Below are positions 12,201 to 22,489 of a DNA stretch of 64,000 nt, piece by piece. The stretch spans positions 15,735,713-15,799,712 of the forward strand of contig OZ038517.1 of NCBI GenBank assembly GCA_964036315.1, given 5' to 3'. Both the position numbers and the translations under genes were made by a program. This DNA is from Acanthosepion esculentum (taxonomy: Eukaryota > Mollusca > Cephalopoda > Sepiida > Sepiidae). The notes beneath the pieces were generated by a model, which worked only from the letters and a program-made list of their open reading frames with translations, made no database searches and was not told the origin of the DNA. The stretch's first letter is position 1. Each line of letters starts with the position of its first letter.

Positions 12201-15200
12201 AGACTAATATCCTCATCTTTGTTGTTATTGTCACCTGATCGCCTTCTGTCTGAATTTCTGGTATAAGGAGTTATCATTATTTACATTCAGACTAATATCC
12301 TCATCTTTGTTGTTATTATCGTCTGATCGCCTTCTGTCTGAATTTCTGGGATGAGGAGTTATCATTATTTACATTCAGACTAATATCCTGATCTTTGTTG
12401 CTATTATCACCTGATCGCCTTCTGTCTGAATTTCTGGTATAAGGAGTTATCATTATTTACATTCAGACTAATATCCTCATCTTTGTTGTTATTATCACCT
12501 GATCGCCTTCTGTCTGAATTTCTGGGATAAGGAGTTATCATTATTTACATTCAGACTAATATCCTCATCTTTGTTGTTATTGTCACCTGATCGCCTTCTG
12601 TCTGAATTTCTGGTATAAGGAGTTATCATTATTTACATTCAGACTAATATCCTCATCTTTGTTGTTATTATCACCTGATCGCCTTCTGTCTGAATTTCTG
12701 GTATAAGGAGTTATCATTATTTACATTCAGACTAATATCCTCATCTTTGTGGTTATTATCGTCTGATCGCCTTCTGTCTGAATTTCTGGGATGAGGAGTT
12801 ATCATTATTTACATTCAGACTAATATCCTGATCTTTGTTGCTATTATCACCTGATCGCCTTCTGTCTGAATTTCTGGTATAAGGAGTTATCACTATTTAC
12901 ATTCAGACTAATATCCTTATCTTTGTTGCTATTATCACCTGATCGCCTTCTGTCTGAATTTCTGGTATAAGGAGTTATCATTATTTACATTCAGACTAAT
13001 ATCCTCATCTTTGTTGTTATTTTCACCTGATCGACTTCTGTCTGAATTTCTGGTATAAGGAGTTATCATTATTTACATTCAGACTAATATCCTCATCTTT
13101 GTTGCTATTATCACCTGATCGCCTTCTGTCTGAATTTCTGGGATGAGGAGTTATCATTATTTAGATTCAGACTAATATCCTCATCTTTGTAGTTATTTTC
13201 ACCTGATCGCCTTCTGTCTGAATTTCTGATATAAGGAGGGATCATTATTTACATTCAGACTAATATCCTCATCTTTGTTGTTATTATCATCTGATCGACT
13301 TCTGTCTGAATTTCTGGTATAAGGAGTTATCATTATTTACATTCAGACTAATATCCTCATCTTTGTTGTTATTATCATCTGATCGACTTCTGTCTGAATT
13401 TCTGGTATAAGGAGTGATCATTATTTACATTCAGACTAATATCCTCGTCTTTGTTGTTATTAACACCTGATCGCCCACAGTCTGAATTTCTGGTATAAGG
13501 AGTTAACATTATTTAAATTCAGACTAATATCCTCATCTTTGTTGTTATTATCACCTGATCACTTTCCGTCTGAATTTCTGCGATGAGGAGTGATCATTAT
13601 TTACATTCAGACTTATATCCTCATCTGTGTTGTTATTATCACCTGTTCGCCTTCTGCCTTATTTTCTCGGATGAGGAGTTATCATTATTTACATTCAGAC
13701 TAATATCCTCATCTTTGTTGTTATTATCACCTGATCGCCTTCTGTCTGAATTCCTGGGATGAGGAGTAATGATTAATTACATTCAGACTAATATCCTCAT
13801 CTTTGTTGTTATTATCACCTGATCACTTTCTGTCTGAATTTCTCCGATGAGGAGAGATCATTATTTACATTCAGACTAATATCCTCATCATTATTGTTAT
13901 TATACCCTGACCACATGCTGTTGTAATTTCTGGGATGAGGAGTTATCATTATTTACATTCAGACTAATATCCTCATCTTTGTTGTTATTTTCACCTGATC
14001 GCCTTCTGTCTGAATTTCTGGTATAAGGAGTTATCATTATTTACATTCAGACTAATATCCTCATCTTTGTTGTTATTATCACCTGATCGCCTTCTGTCTG
14101 AATTTCTGGTATAAGGAGTGATCATTATTTACATTCAGACTAATATCCTCATCTTTGTTGTTATTATCACCTGATCGCCTTCTGTCTGAATTTCTGGGAT
14201 AAGGAGTTATCATTATTTACATTCAGACTAATATCCTCATCTTTGTTGTTATTGTCACCTGATCGCCTTCTGTCTGAATTTCTGGTATAAGGAGTTATCA
14301 TTATTTACATTCAGACTAATATCCTCATCTTTGTTGTTATTATCGTCTGATCGCCTTCTGTCTGAATTTCTGGGATGAGGAGTTATCATTATTTACATTC
14401 AGACTAATATCCTGATCTTTGTTGCTATTATCACCTGATCGCCTTCTGTCTGAATTTCTGGTATAAGGAGTTATCATTATTTACATTCAGACTAAAATCC
14501 TCATCTTTGTTGCTATTATCACCTGATCGCCTTCTGTCTGAATTTCTGGTATAAGGAGTTATCATTATTTACATTCAGACTAATATCCTCATCTTTGTTG
14601 TTATTTTCACCTGATCGCCTTCTGTCTGAATTTCTGGTATAAGGAGTGATCATTATTTACATTCAGACTAATATCCTCATCTTTGTTGTTATTTTCACCT
14701 GATCGCCTTCTGTCTGAATTTCTGGTATAAGGAGTGATCATTATTTACATTCAGACTAATATCCTCATCTTTGTTGTTATTATCACCTGATCGCCTTCTG
14801 TCTGAATTTCTGGTATAAGGAGTTATCATTATTTACATTCAGACTAATATTCTCATCTTTGTTGTTATTATCACCTGATCGCCTTCTGTCTGAATTTCTG
14901 GTATAAGGAGTTATCATTATTTACATTCAGACTAATATCCTCATCTTTGTGGTTATTATCGTCTGATCGCCTTCTGTCTGAATTTCTGGGATGAGGAGTT
15001 ATCATTATTTACATTCAGACTAATATCCTGATCTTTGTTGCTATTACCACCTGATCGCCTTCTGTCTGAATTTCTGGTATAAGGAGTTATCACTATTTAC
15101 ATTCAGACTAATATCCTTATCTTTGTTGCTATTATCACCTGATCGCCTTCTGTCTGAATTTCTGGTATAAGGAGTTATCATTATTTACATTCAGACTAAT

Positions 15201-16110
15201 ATCCTCATCTTTGTTGTTATTTTCACCTGATCGACTTCTGTCTGAATTTCTGGTATAAGGAGTTATCATTATTTACATTCAGACTAATATCCTCATCTTT
15301 GTTGCTATTATCACCTGATCGCCTTCTGTCTGAATTTCTGGGATGAGGAGTTATCATTATTTAGATTCAGACTAATATCCTCATCTTTGTAGTTATTTTC
15401 ACCTGATCGCCTTCTGTCTGAATTTCTGATATAAGGAGGGATCATTATTTACATTCAGACTAATATCCTCATCTTTGTTGTTATTATCATCTGATCGACT
15501 TCTGTCTGAATTTCTGGTATAAGGAGTTATCATTATTTACATTCAGACTAATATCCTCATCTTTGTTGTTATTATCATCTGATCGACTTCTGTCTGAATT
15601 TCTGGTATAAGGAGTGATCATTATTTACATTCAGACTAATATCCTCGTCTTTGTTGTTATTAACACCTGATCGCCCACAGTCTGAATTTCTGGTATAAGG
15701 AGTTAACATTATTTAAATTCAGACTAATATCCTCATCTTTGTTGTTATTATCACCTGATCACTTTCTGTCTGAATTTCTCCGATGAGGAGTGATCATTAT
15801 TTACATTCAGACTAATATCCTCATCATTATTGTTATTATACCCTGACCACATGCTGTTGTAATTTCTGGGATGAGGAGTTATCATTATTTACATTCAGAC
15901 TAATATCCTCATCTTTGTTGTACATTATCACCTGTTCGCCTTCTGCCTTATTTTCTCGGATGAGGAGTTATCATTATTTACATTCAGACTAATATCCTCA
16001 TCTTTGTTGTTATTATCACCTGATCGCCTTCTTTCTGAATTTCTGGGCTGAAGAGCTATTATTATTTGCATTATTTACATGCTGACAATTGTCTTCATCT
16101 TTGTTGTTTT
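6235..16110. repeat. 88-bp satellite array, about 112 monomers
   Basis: The landmark ATTCAGACTAATAT recurs every 88 bp from 6301 to 15982. I checked 6301, 6389, 6477, 6565, 10437, 13077 and 15982: all fall on the same 88-bp register except a single +1 shift, which comes from an insertion near 15920. Monomers vary by substitution (for example GGTATAAGG versus GGGATGAGG) but almost never by indel. Each monomer has an inverted pair ATTCAGAC / GTCTGAAT. Because 88 is not a multiple of 3 and stops are present, no open frame spans the array. It has the structure of a tandem satellite; chromosomal role is unknown. Confidence 0.97.
9240..15720. repeat. Higher-order block duplications inside the satellite
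   Basis: Rare variant monomers recur at whole-monomer distances. The variant CCTCGTCTTTG is seen at about 10803, 11507, 13443 and 15643: offsets of 704 (8 units), 2640 (30 units) and 2200 (25 units). The variant ACTAAAATCC is at 9651 and 14491 (4840 = 55 units). The variant GTAGTTATTTTC with GATATAAGGAGGG follows the same 2640 and 2200 offsets. The array therefore grew recently by copying multi-monomer blocks. Confidence 0.88.
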
Positions 16111-16199
16111 CATCAAAACGTTTCAGCCTTAATTACGATCCAGTGAGAAGTGCGTATTTTTTTCTCAAAACGGATCAGTAAAGGGTCATTTAAACACAT

Positions 16200-16330
16200 T
16201 CAGGCCGGTAAGTGTTATTTAATACTGTTTATTATAAACAGAGCATTTACTTAAATACTTGTATCTATAAAAAGAACGTTAAACATATCAAAAATGTCTT
16301 TAATAAATTGTCGGACTATGTCCAATTAAA
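16200..16330 (+). mobile_element. SINE family A, 3' part only
   Basis: Matches the body and tail of the SINE at 16445-16690 (GCATTTACTTAAATACTTG, then AAATTGTCGGACTATGTCC) without the tRNA-like head. It sits just right of the satellite. Confidence 0.75.
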
Positions 16331-16444
16331 AATGTATGACGTCATTTGTTTACATTTGATACGCTAGAGCAGATATGAATTGAAGAGATTCATGGAAGAT
16401 TTAAGTTTAAAGATAGTAAAATCGACATTGCTAACCAGACGCTT

Positions 16445-16690
16445 CTCTGTGGCCGAACGGTTAAGGCACATCACGCGAAATGATGGTTCCGTATAGGATA
16501 CAGGTTCGATTCCTGTCGGAGAACGAAAATTTTCTATGAAAATTTCTCTGACATTCAGGCCAATAAATGTTATTGTATACTGTTTATTATAAACAGAGCA
16601 TTTACTTAAATACTTGTATCTATAAAAATAACGTTTAACATATCAAAAATGTCTTCAATAAATTGTCGGACTATGTCTAATTCAGAATGT
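16445..16690 (+). mobile_element. SINE family A, most complete copy
   Basis: The head starts at CTCTGTGGCCGAACGGTTAA, an A box of Leu/Ser tRNA type, and has a B box GGTTCGATTCC (about 16502-16513). The head is followed by the conserved body with GAAAATTTCTCTGACATTC, the TTACTTAAATACTTG tail, and a TA microsatellite. The anticodon stem is not tRNA-like and there is no paired acceptor stem, so this is a SINE rather than a functional tRNA gene. Confidence 0.85.
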
Positions 16691-16715
16691 ATATATATAT
16701 ATATATATATAATTT

Positions 16716-16865
16716 TATTTATTCAATAATTATAGCATAAACATGTTATAACATCACTACAAAATTTAACACCATCACTTGATAAGACACCAAAAGTGTT
16801 GAAACAAAATGATTGTTTTTGTAGTGATGTCATAAGATACTTATGTTATAATTTTTGAATAAATA
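16716..16865. mobile_element. MITE-like palindromic element
   Basis: Arms of about 50 bp beginning TATTTATTCAATAATTATA and ending in the near-complement TATAATTTTTGAATAAATA. The inner parts ATCACTACAAAA / TTTTGTAGTGAT are also complementary, and the loop is about 45 bp. There is no coding content. A TA run borders the left side, compatible with TA-targeting DNA transposons, but the target duplication is not certain. Confidence 0.6.
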
Positions 16866-16956
16866 ATATTTGCTCTACTCTGTATTGAGAACTCTTTTAA
16901 GAATACTATTTTTGGTTATTGGAATTTTATCTCGTCGACACCAATCCGATACTTGG

Positions 16957-16957
<1 letters not shown>

Positions 16958-16993
<36 letters not shown>

Positions 16994-17227
16994 AATGCGA
17001 AGTTCTTCAGTAAAATGAATGGAGCACTTTGGCTGCTTGGCCTTTGTTTACGTTTGTAAAAACAATACGCTAGATTTGGCTGACTCATTCTTTCGAGTGA
17101 AAATGGCTCAGTGGCAAAAGATCTGAGTGGCACCAAATCAGTTGGGTCTCGATCCGGGCTTGAGGCATTCGGTTGTTTAATCGCACTGAGGAGCTGTGAT
17201 ACAGCAAAACAGTACTGTCTGCGAATG

Positions 17228-17276
<49 letters not shown>

Positions 17277-17344
17277 CGAATAAAGGCAAAAGGGAAACTT
17301 TAGTCATATTATGCTTTTATAGCTATACTCTATCTGCAAATTTT

Positions 17345-17396
<52 letters not shown>

Positions 17397-17410
17397 TATA
17401 CACACACACA

Positions 17411-17467
<57 letters not shown>

Positions 17468-17475
17468 GTGTATGT
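16958..17475. repeat. (CA)n/(TA)n microsatellite cluster
   Basis: CA runs at about 16958-16991, 17229-17253, 17349-17373 and 17401-17450, interleaved with TA runs. They flank and interrupt a SINE family B copy and produce spurious VCVCV/YIYI frames. Confidence 0.95.
17100..17228 (+). mobile_element. SINE family B (tRNA-derived)
   Basis: The head has an A-box-like TGGCTCAGTGGCAAAAG and a B-box-like GGTCTCGATCC. It is followed by the family-specific segment GAGCTGTGATACAGCAAAAC and a CA tail. The same organisation is seen at 17590-17690, 39754-39885, 39910-40050 and 40195-40290. Confidence 0.75.
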
Positions 17476-17589
17476 GAAATTTAGAGTTAAGGTGTAAAAG
17501 AAGAATAAAGTTTTCCATGAATTGAGCACTCTCGGTCATTGGTGTGTTTATTCGAAGGTTAGGTACGTAAAAATCCGCCTTCTTTTCTA

Positions 17590-17690
17590 CCTGCGCTGAT
17601 AGCTCAGGTGTAAAAATCTCCGACTGTGATATCTAGCCACACCGATGAACTGCGATACAGCGAAACAATATTTCTGTGGATTACAATATA
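17590..17690 (+). mobile_element. SINE family B, shortened copy, with TA/CA tail
   Basis: Starts GCGCTGATAGCTCAGG, lacks the B-box section, and joins directly to CTAGCCACACCGATGAACTG and GATACAGCGAAACA. A TA/CA/TA compound microsatellite follows to about 17775. Confidence 0.7.
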
Positions 17691-17718
17691 TATATATATA
17701 AATATATATATATACACA

Positions 17719-17775
<57 letters not shown>

Positions 17776-17789
17776 TCATTCACTTTATA

Positions 17790-18658
17790 CGAGGGTCATT
17801 CAATAAATAAGGTGAATTTTTCGGTATAAGGACTTCTAATACAAATAGAAGCTTACTTTAAAAAATTTTTTTTTGTTTTACTTCTTTTTCACATGGATTT
17901 AATTTCTTTGCAGATTAAAACAAACTTTGAGAGTTTTGTCGATTAACAAAGATGGCCGACCAAGAAGCATGCTCCAGGATTGAACAGCGGTCAGTTATCA
18001 AGTTTTTGGTTGCTGAAGTTGAAATTCATAGGAGAATGTCAACTGTGTATAGTGCCACATGTTTCAGCCCAAAAAATGTCTACAAGTGGGCTAAATTGTT
18101 TAAAGAAGGACGGAGCAGTGTTGAGGATGAAGACAGGCCTGGCAGGCCTAAAAAAGTGAGGTCTCCTGAGGTGATCGAATCAGTCAATGACCTCATTCAG
18201 TCTGACAGAAGGGCGACATTGCAAGGACTTTGAGCTTATCTGTTGGGACAAACGCAGTGGTCATCAGTCAGAAGGAGTCATCTTGCATCATGATAACGCA
18301 AGGCCTCACACAGCAGCCCAAACGGTGCAGACCATCAACGAGTTGGGCTGGGAACTGCTCCCTGATCCCCCTAACAGCCCAGACTTTGCCCCTTCAGACT
18401 TTCACCTGTTTAGTCCCTTGAAAGCGTTCACGAGAGGCACCAAGTTTAAAAGCGACGATGAAGTCAAAAGTGTTGTGAGCGACTGGCTGAGACATCAGTC
18501 CAAAGATTTTTACGCTGAGGGAATACGGAAGCTTGTGTACAGATGGGAAAAGTGTGAAAAGTGCGCTGGGAGACTATGTTGAAAAAAAAAAGTAAGCTTC
18601 TATCTGTATTAGAAGTCCTTATACCGAAAAATTCACCTTATTTATTGAATGACTCTTG
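17790..18658 (+). mobile_element. Mariner element, internally deleted
   Basis: Terminal inverted repeats of 67 bp (17790-17856 and 18592-18658; outer ends CGAGGGTCATTCAATAAATA and its near complement), differing at a few bases. Both ends are flanked by TA (17788-17789 and 18659-18660), the mariner target duplication. The 869-bp length is well below the roughly 1.3 kb of complete mariners. The inner coding region has lost its middle part. Confidence 0.92.
17952..18582 (+). pseudogene. Mariner transposase, middle deleted
   Basis: The N-terminal piece (17952-18233, MADQEACSRIEQ...) has the paired-like helix-turn-helix half ending in the linker DRPGRPKKV. After a junction near 18232 the frame shifts, and a C-terminal piece reads HHDNARPHTA then PDFAPSDFHLF. 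The Asp of HDNA and the Asp of PSD are separated by 34 residues, the D34D spacing of mariner. The segment with the first catalytic Asp is absent, so no active enzyme can be made. About 210 codons remain, against roughly 340-350 normally. Confidence 0.9.
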
Positions 18659-18682
18659 TACATTATTAAACAGCATTAAACT

Positions 18683-18759
<77 letters not shown>
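18683..18759. repeat. (ATC)n microsatellite
   Basis: About 25 ATC triplets just downstream of the mariner. A poly-Ser frame here is spurious. Confidence 0.97.
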
Positions 18760-18761
<2 letters not shown>

Positions 18762-18839
18762 CCTTGAATTTTGTAATCGTAGGGGGGTATCCGAATGCAG
18801 AAGCCACGCTGAATCTCCTCCGTAACAGTCTATCAATGG

Positions 18840-18928
18840 CAGCAAGAATTATTAATTACATTTACGTAAATAAATTATATCTGTAAAAATAACGTATAAA
18901 CAGAAAATATATACTTAATTGATTTCAT

Positions 18929-18972
<44 letters not shown>

Positions 18973-18994
18973 TAGATAGATAGATATTAATGGT

Positions 18995-19049
<55 letters not shown>

Positions 19050-19085
19050 AATATATCTATCTATCTATCTATCTATATCTATCTA

Positions 19086-19137
<52 letters not shown>

Positions 19138-19228
19138 CTTAAATAAATTATATCTATAAAAATAACGTATAAACAGAAAATATATAAAACATTTTCGGAC
19201 TTAATTCATTTCATAATATATATATATA
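18840..19228 (+). repeat. Two SINE-A tail fragments separated by TA/GATA microsatellite
   Basis: AAATTATATCTGTAAAAATA (18870) and its near copy at 19150 each resemble the SINE-A tail. The second continues into TTTTCGGACTTAATTCATTT. Between them are TA and GATA/TATC runs. The microsatellite motif around TGGTCAATAT recurs on the other side of the gypsy element at about 23945. Confidence 0.6.
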
Positions 19229-19233
19229 TATAT

Positions 19234-19418
19234 TGTTGGAAGGAAGCATAAAGGGAGATAACTCAAAAAGTATTGCAAGAGTTATCCCACTTGCTTTGGA
19301 CATCGTGACGTCAGACGTCACGTGTGGCAATACAGAGAGAGATCCAAGATGGCGGACTACACCGGGACACGTGTGGAAAACGTCTCACCATATTTCACTA
19401 ATTCTTTTGTAGAGTAGT
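19234..19418 (+). repeat. 5' LTR, truncated
   Basis: 185 bp matching the first 185 bp of the 3' LTR, with roughly ten differences by eye. Similarity stops abruptly after GTAGAGTAGT and the next bases are gag. The last 115 bp of the LTR, the primer binding site and the gag start have therefore been lost in one deletion. Confidence 0.9.
19304..19355 (+). promoter_or_regulatory. CRE-like palindrome and YY1-like site in the LTR
   Basis: CGTGACGTCAGACGTCACG at 19304-19322 is a perfect 19-bp palindrome that includes TGACGTCA, the CRE/ATF consensus. AAGATGGCGG at 19346-19355 fits the YY1 consensus. Both are kept exactly in the 3' LTR (23635-23653 and 23677-23686), although the LTRs differ elsewhere. 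Function is inferred from motif knowledge. Confidence 0.55.
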
Positions 19419-20265
19419 TGGAAAGAATTCTTAGAAGGCAACAGGAACAGTTTCTACAGGCACAGAACCGTCTAATTGAAACGTTAACGCAACAGTTTCA
19501 AACACAACTGACAACAGACAAGAAAAATGCGAATTCTGCGGATAGCATAGCGAACTCAATAACCGAGTTTCAATTCGAACCGGAGACGAAACAGACATTC
19601 ATAGCATGGTTTAGTCGTTGGGAAGACATCTTTCGACATGAATTTCACATGCAGGACGACGAATGGAAGTTACGCCTCCTACTACGGAAGCTTGGGTGTC
19701 GGGAACACCTACGTTATAAACAGTATTACCTAAACAACCGGGAGACTTCACATTTGCGGAGACTGTTGCACAGTTAACAAACATTTTCGGCGAGTTATCC
19801 TCTTTATTTAACACCCGCTATAATTGCTTAAAGCTGAAGAGAGATGATAACGAAGATTTTTTTTAATACGCTGGGAAAGTGAATTCACAATGCGAAAATT
19901 TTCAGCTGAAATCGCTGACCGAAGATCAATTCAAATGCCTTATTTTTGTCGCTGGTCTACAATCCCCAAACGACGCAGACATTCGTACACGTCTTTTATC
20001 TATGCTCGATCAAGACAGAGACATATCAGTACAAACATTGACTACGGAATGTCAGCGGCTGATTAAACTGAAACGCGACAACGAAATGATACAGCAGGAG
20101 CCTTTTAAATCATCCATTTCCAGCCGTGTAACAACGACGGAAAAATCCCCGACTAAAAGGAAAACACCCCCAACATCTTGCTGGTCATGTGGAGATTGGC
20201 ATTATGCTCGATTTTGCCCATACAAAAAAACACACGTGTCAATTCTGTTCACGTCGTGGACATAA
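19418..20265 (+). pseudogene. Gypsy gag, frameshifted
   Basis: Piece 1 (to 19777) is a Gln-rich N-terminal segment followed by a capsid-like segment (FIAWFSRWEDIF). There is no ATG at its 5' end because the start lies in the deletion. A shift and stop follow. Piece 2 (19879-20265) carries the capsid C-terminal region and a first zinc knuckle CWSCGDWHYARFC. A second knuckle CQFCSRRGHKDGFC (CX2CX4HX4C) lies in another frame at about 20240, so at least two frameshifts are present. Gag would package the element RNA. Confidence 0.85.
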
Positions 20266-21589
20266 GGATGGATTCTGTGAACGCAAAGATAACAAAGCTA
20301 CGAAAAAGAATAATACACCTGTAAGAGAAAAACCTCATCACAAAAAGACAGGATATTCCCGTAAGTCGTTTTCAAATTCGATTTTTGCTACGTTTAATGT
20401 AAATTTTGAAGCTCGGAGGAAATACATAGTGGTATCCATAAACAAAAGAGCGATAAAGTTTCAGTTCGATACTGCTTCAGATATCACTTTGATTTCACGT
20501 ACAACATGGGAGTCACTGGGAAAACCACCCCTGAAAGACACAACGCATGTTGCGTGTAGTGCTTCCGGGAATAAAATACCATTAAATGGGGAATTAATTT
20601 GTGATGTCTCTTTCAAAGACAAACATTTTTCAGGTGTGTGCTACATTACGGACTCTTCAAACTTGAATCTTCTTGGCCTTGATTTTATTGAGGAACTTGA
20701 CCTTTTCAAGCTTTCCTTGAACACCATTTTCAATACCTGCCAAGTTAATTCTGCAGCAGACACGGAAAAACATTTTAAGAGCATGCTGAAAGCTAAATTT
20801 AACAATGTTTTCCAAGAGGGTCTCGGATGTTGCACAAAAGTTAAAGCCACGTTAAAACTGAAATCCGACGCAAAACCAATTTTCAGACCCAAGCGTCCGG
20901 TACCATATGCAGGTTTAGCTACAGTGGAAGAGGGACTAAACCGCCTCCAACAAGCAGGAGTTATCCAGCCTACAAACTACTCATCCTGGGCAGCACCCAT
21001 TGTCATGGTGAAAAAGGCAAACGGCAAGGTACGTCTATGTGCAGATTTCTCCACAGGACTAAATGATGCACTGGATATACATCAGTATCCACTACCCGCA
21101 TCGGAAGACTTGTTCACAAAACTAAACGGTGGAACTTGTTTTGCAAAATTGGACCTTGCAGATGCATATTTTCAAATAGAAGTGGATGAAGATTCCAAAA
21201 GTCTTCTCACGATTAACACACACAAGGGTTTATTCCAATTTTGTCGCCTTCCATTTGGTGTCAAGTCAGCACCAGCAATTTTCCAGCAAACAATGGATAC
21301 AATGCTCACAGGATTACCTGGAGTTTCTGCCTACATTGATGACATCATTATTACAGGCACAACCCCAGAGGAACTGCTACATCACTTACCTTCTGTGCTG
21401 GATCGATTTCAACAATATGGATTTCGCTTAAGGTCAGACAAATGCAAATTTTTCCAAACTTCAGTTAAATACCTTGGATTTATATTTGACAAAAATGGCC
21501 GTAGACCGGATCCAGAAAATATCCATGCGATAAAGCAAATGGCAGCACCAACGGATGTATTGACTTTACGTTCTTTTCCGGCCTCGTAA
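20189..21589 (+). pseudogene. Gypsy pol: protease and reverse transcriptase
   Basis: A 466-codon open frame. It has the second zinc knuckle, then an aspartic protease (FDTASDIT, with LLGLDFI downstream as the second hydrophobic-Gly motif). The RT follows, with RLCADFS, FAKLDLADAYFQI, LPFGVKSAPAIFQ and the catalytic YIDDIIITG, then the thumb KYLGFIFDKNGRRPDP. Catalytic residues are intact in this portion. The frame ends at the RT/RNase H boundary by a frameshift, and downstream domains continue in other frames. The shortened gag and LTR make the whole element non-autonomous. Confidence 0.9.
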
Positions 21590-21648
21590 GTCATTATAGT
21601 TCTTTTTTTCCAGAACTGCACAAGTTACGTGGACCTCTTAATAATCTT

Positions 21649-22386
21649 TTGCAAAAAGATACTAAATGGAACTGGTCAAATACATGTAAAGAATCGTTTG
21701 AGAAGATAAAATCCCTTCTCAGTTCGGACTTATTACTGACTCACTATGACCCATCCGTAGACATTACTGTGGTGTCTGATGTCTCAGATTACGGAGTCGG
21801 AGCTGTGATATCACACATTTTTCCTGACGGAAGCGAAAAAGCTATCGCGCACTCATCCAAGTCTTTGACACCCACCGAACGCAAATATAGTCAAATTGAG
21901 AAAGAAGCTCTGGCAATTATTTTCGCTGTGAAGAAATTTCACAAAATGTTATATGGTCGTCATTTTACCCTGATCACAGATCACAAGCCGTTGATCAGTA
22001 TATTTGGTTCCAAGAAAGGAATCCCTGTTTATACAGCTAACAGGTTGCAAAGATAGGCCACTATGATCCTGGACTACAATTTTTCAATAAAATACCAACC
22101 AGGCAGCAACATTGGTCAAGCAGATGCGTTGTCCAGACTCATCTCTTCGAATCAAAAAGTACCGGAGGACAGAGTCATCGCAGCTATATCAGTAGAACCT
22201 GAAGTTGTCTCGGGACTTGTTTCCACAGTTAGAGCACTACCTGTCACATCAGAGATGATTCAAGAAGCTACAGCCGCAGACCCAATACTGCAGAAAGTCC
22301 TACATTTTCACTCCACTAGCTGGCCAAATATATGCACTGACCAGAAACTTCAACCATTTTTTTCAGCGGAGATCATCCTTATCTGA
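21649..22386 (+). pseudogene. Gypsy pol: RNase H and linker
   Basis: The first part (21649-22056) has the RNase H landmarks SDVSDYGVGAVI, IEKEALAIIFAVKKF and ITDHKPL. An in-frame TAG after NRLQR separates it from a second frame (22063-22386) with YQPGSNIGQADALSR, the usual end of the gypsy RNase H domain. A second stop at about 22384 follows. The interrupted tract lies between RT and integrase, as expected for this order. Confidence 0.88.
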
Positions 22387-22489
22387 AATCGATGGGATTC
22401 TACTTTTTGCTGAACGCGTTGTTGTTCCATTTGAACTTCAAAACTGAGTTCTCAAACAGTTTCACAATGGACATCAAGGGATTAATCGG

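Noticed and set aside
6235..16110. Regular repeats at constant spacing, as in a CRISPR array
   Set aside because: There are no unique spacers; the whole 88 bp is repeated head to tail and the surroundings are eukaryotic mobile elements.
16445..16520. Candidate tRNA gene with A and B boxes (also at 24.9, 42.4, 42.5 and 33.5 kb)
   Set aside because: Same body and tail follow each head, anticodon arms are poor, and one has target-site duplications, so these are SINE heads.
22063..22386. Separate small gene downstream of the RNase H stop
   Set aside because: YQPGSNIGQADALSR continues the RNase H domain of the same gypsy pol.
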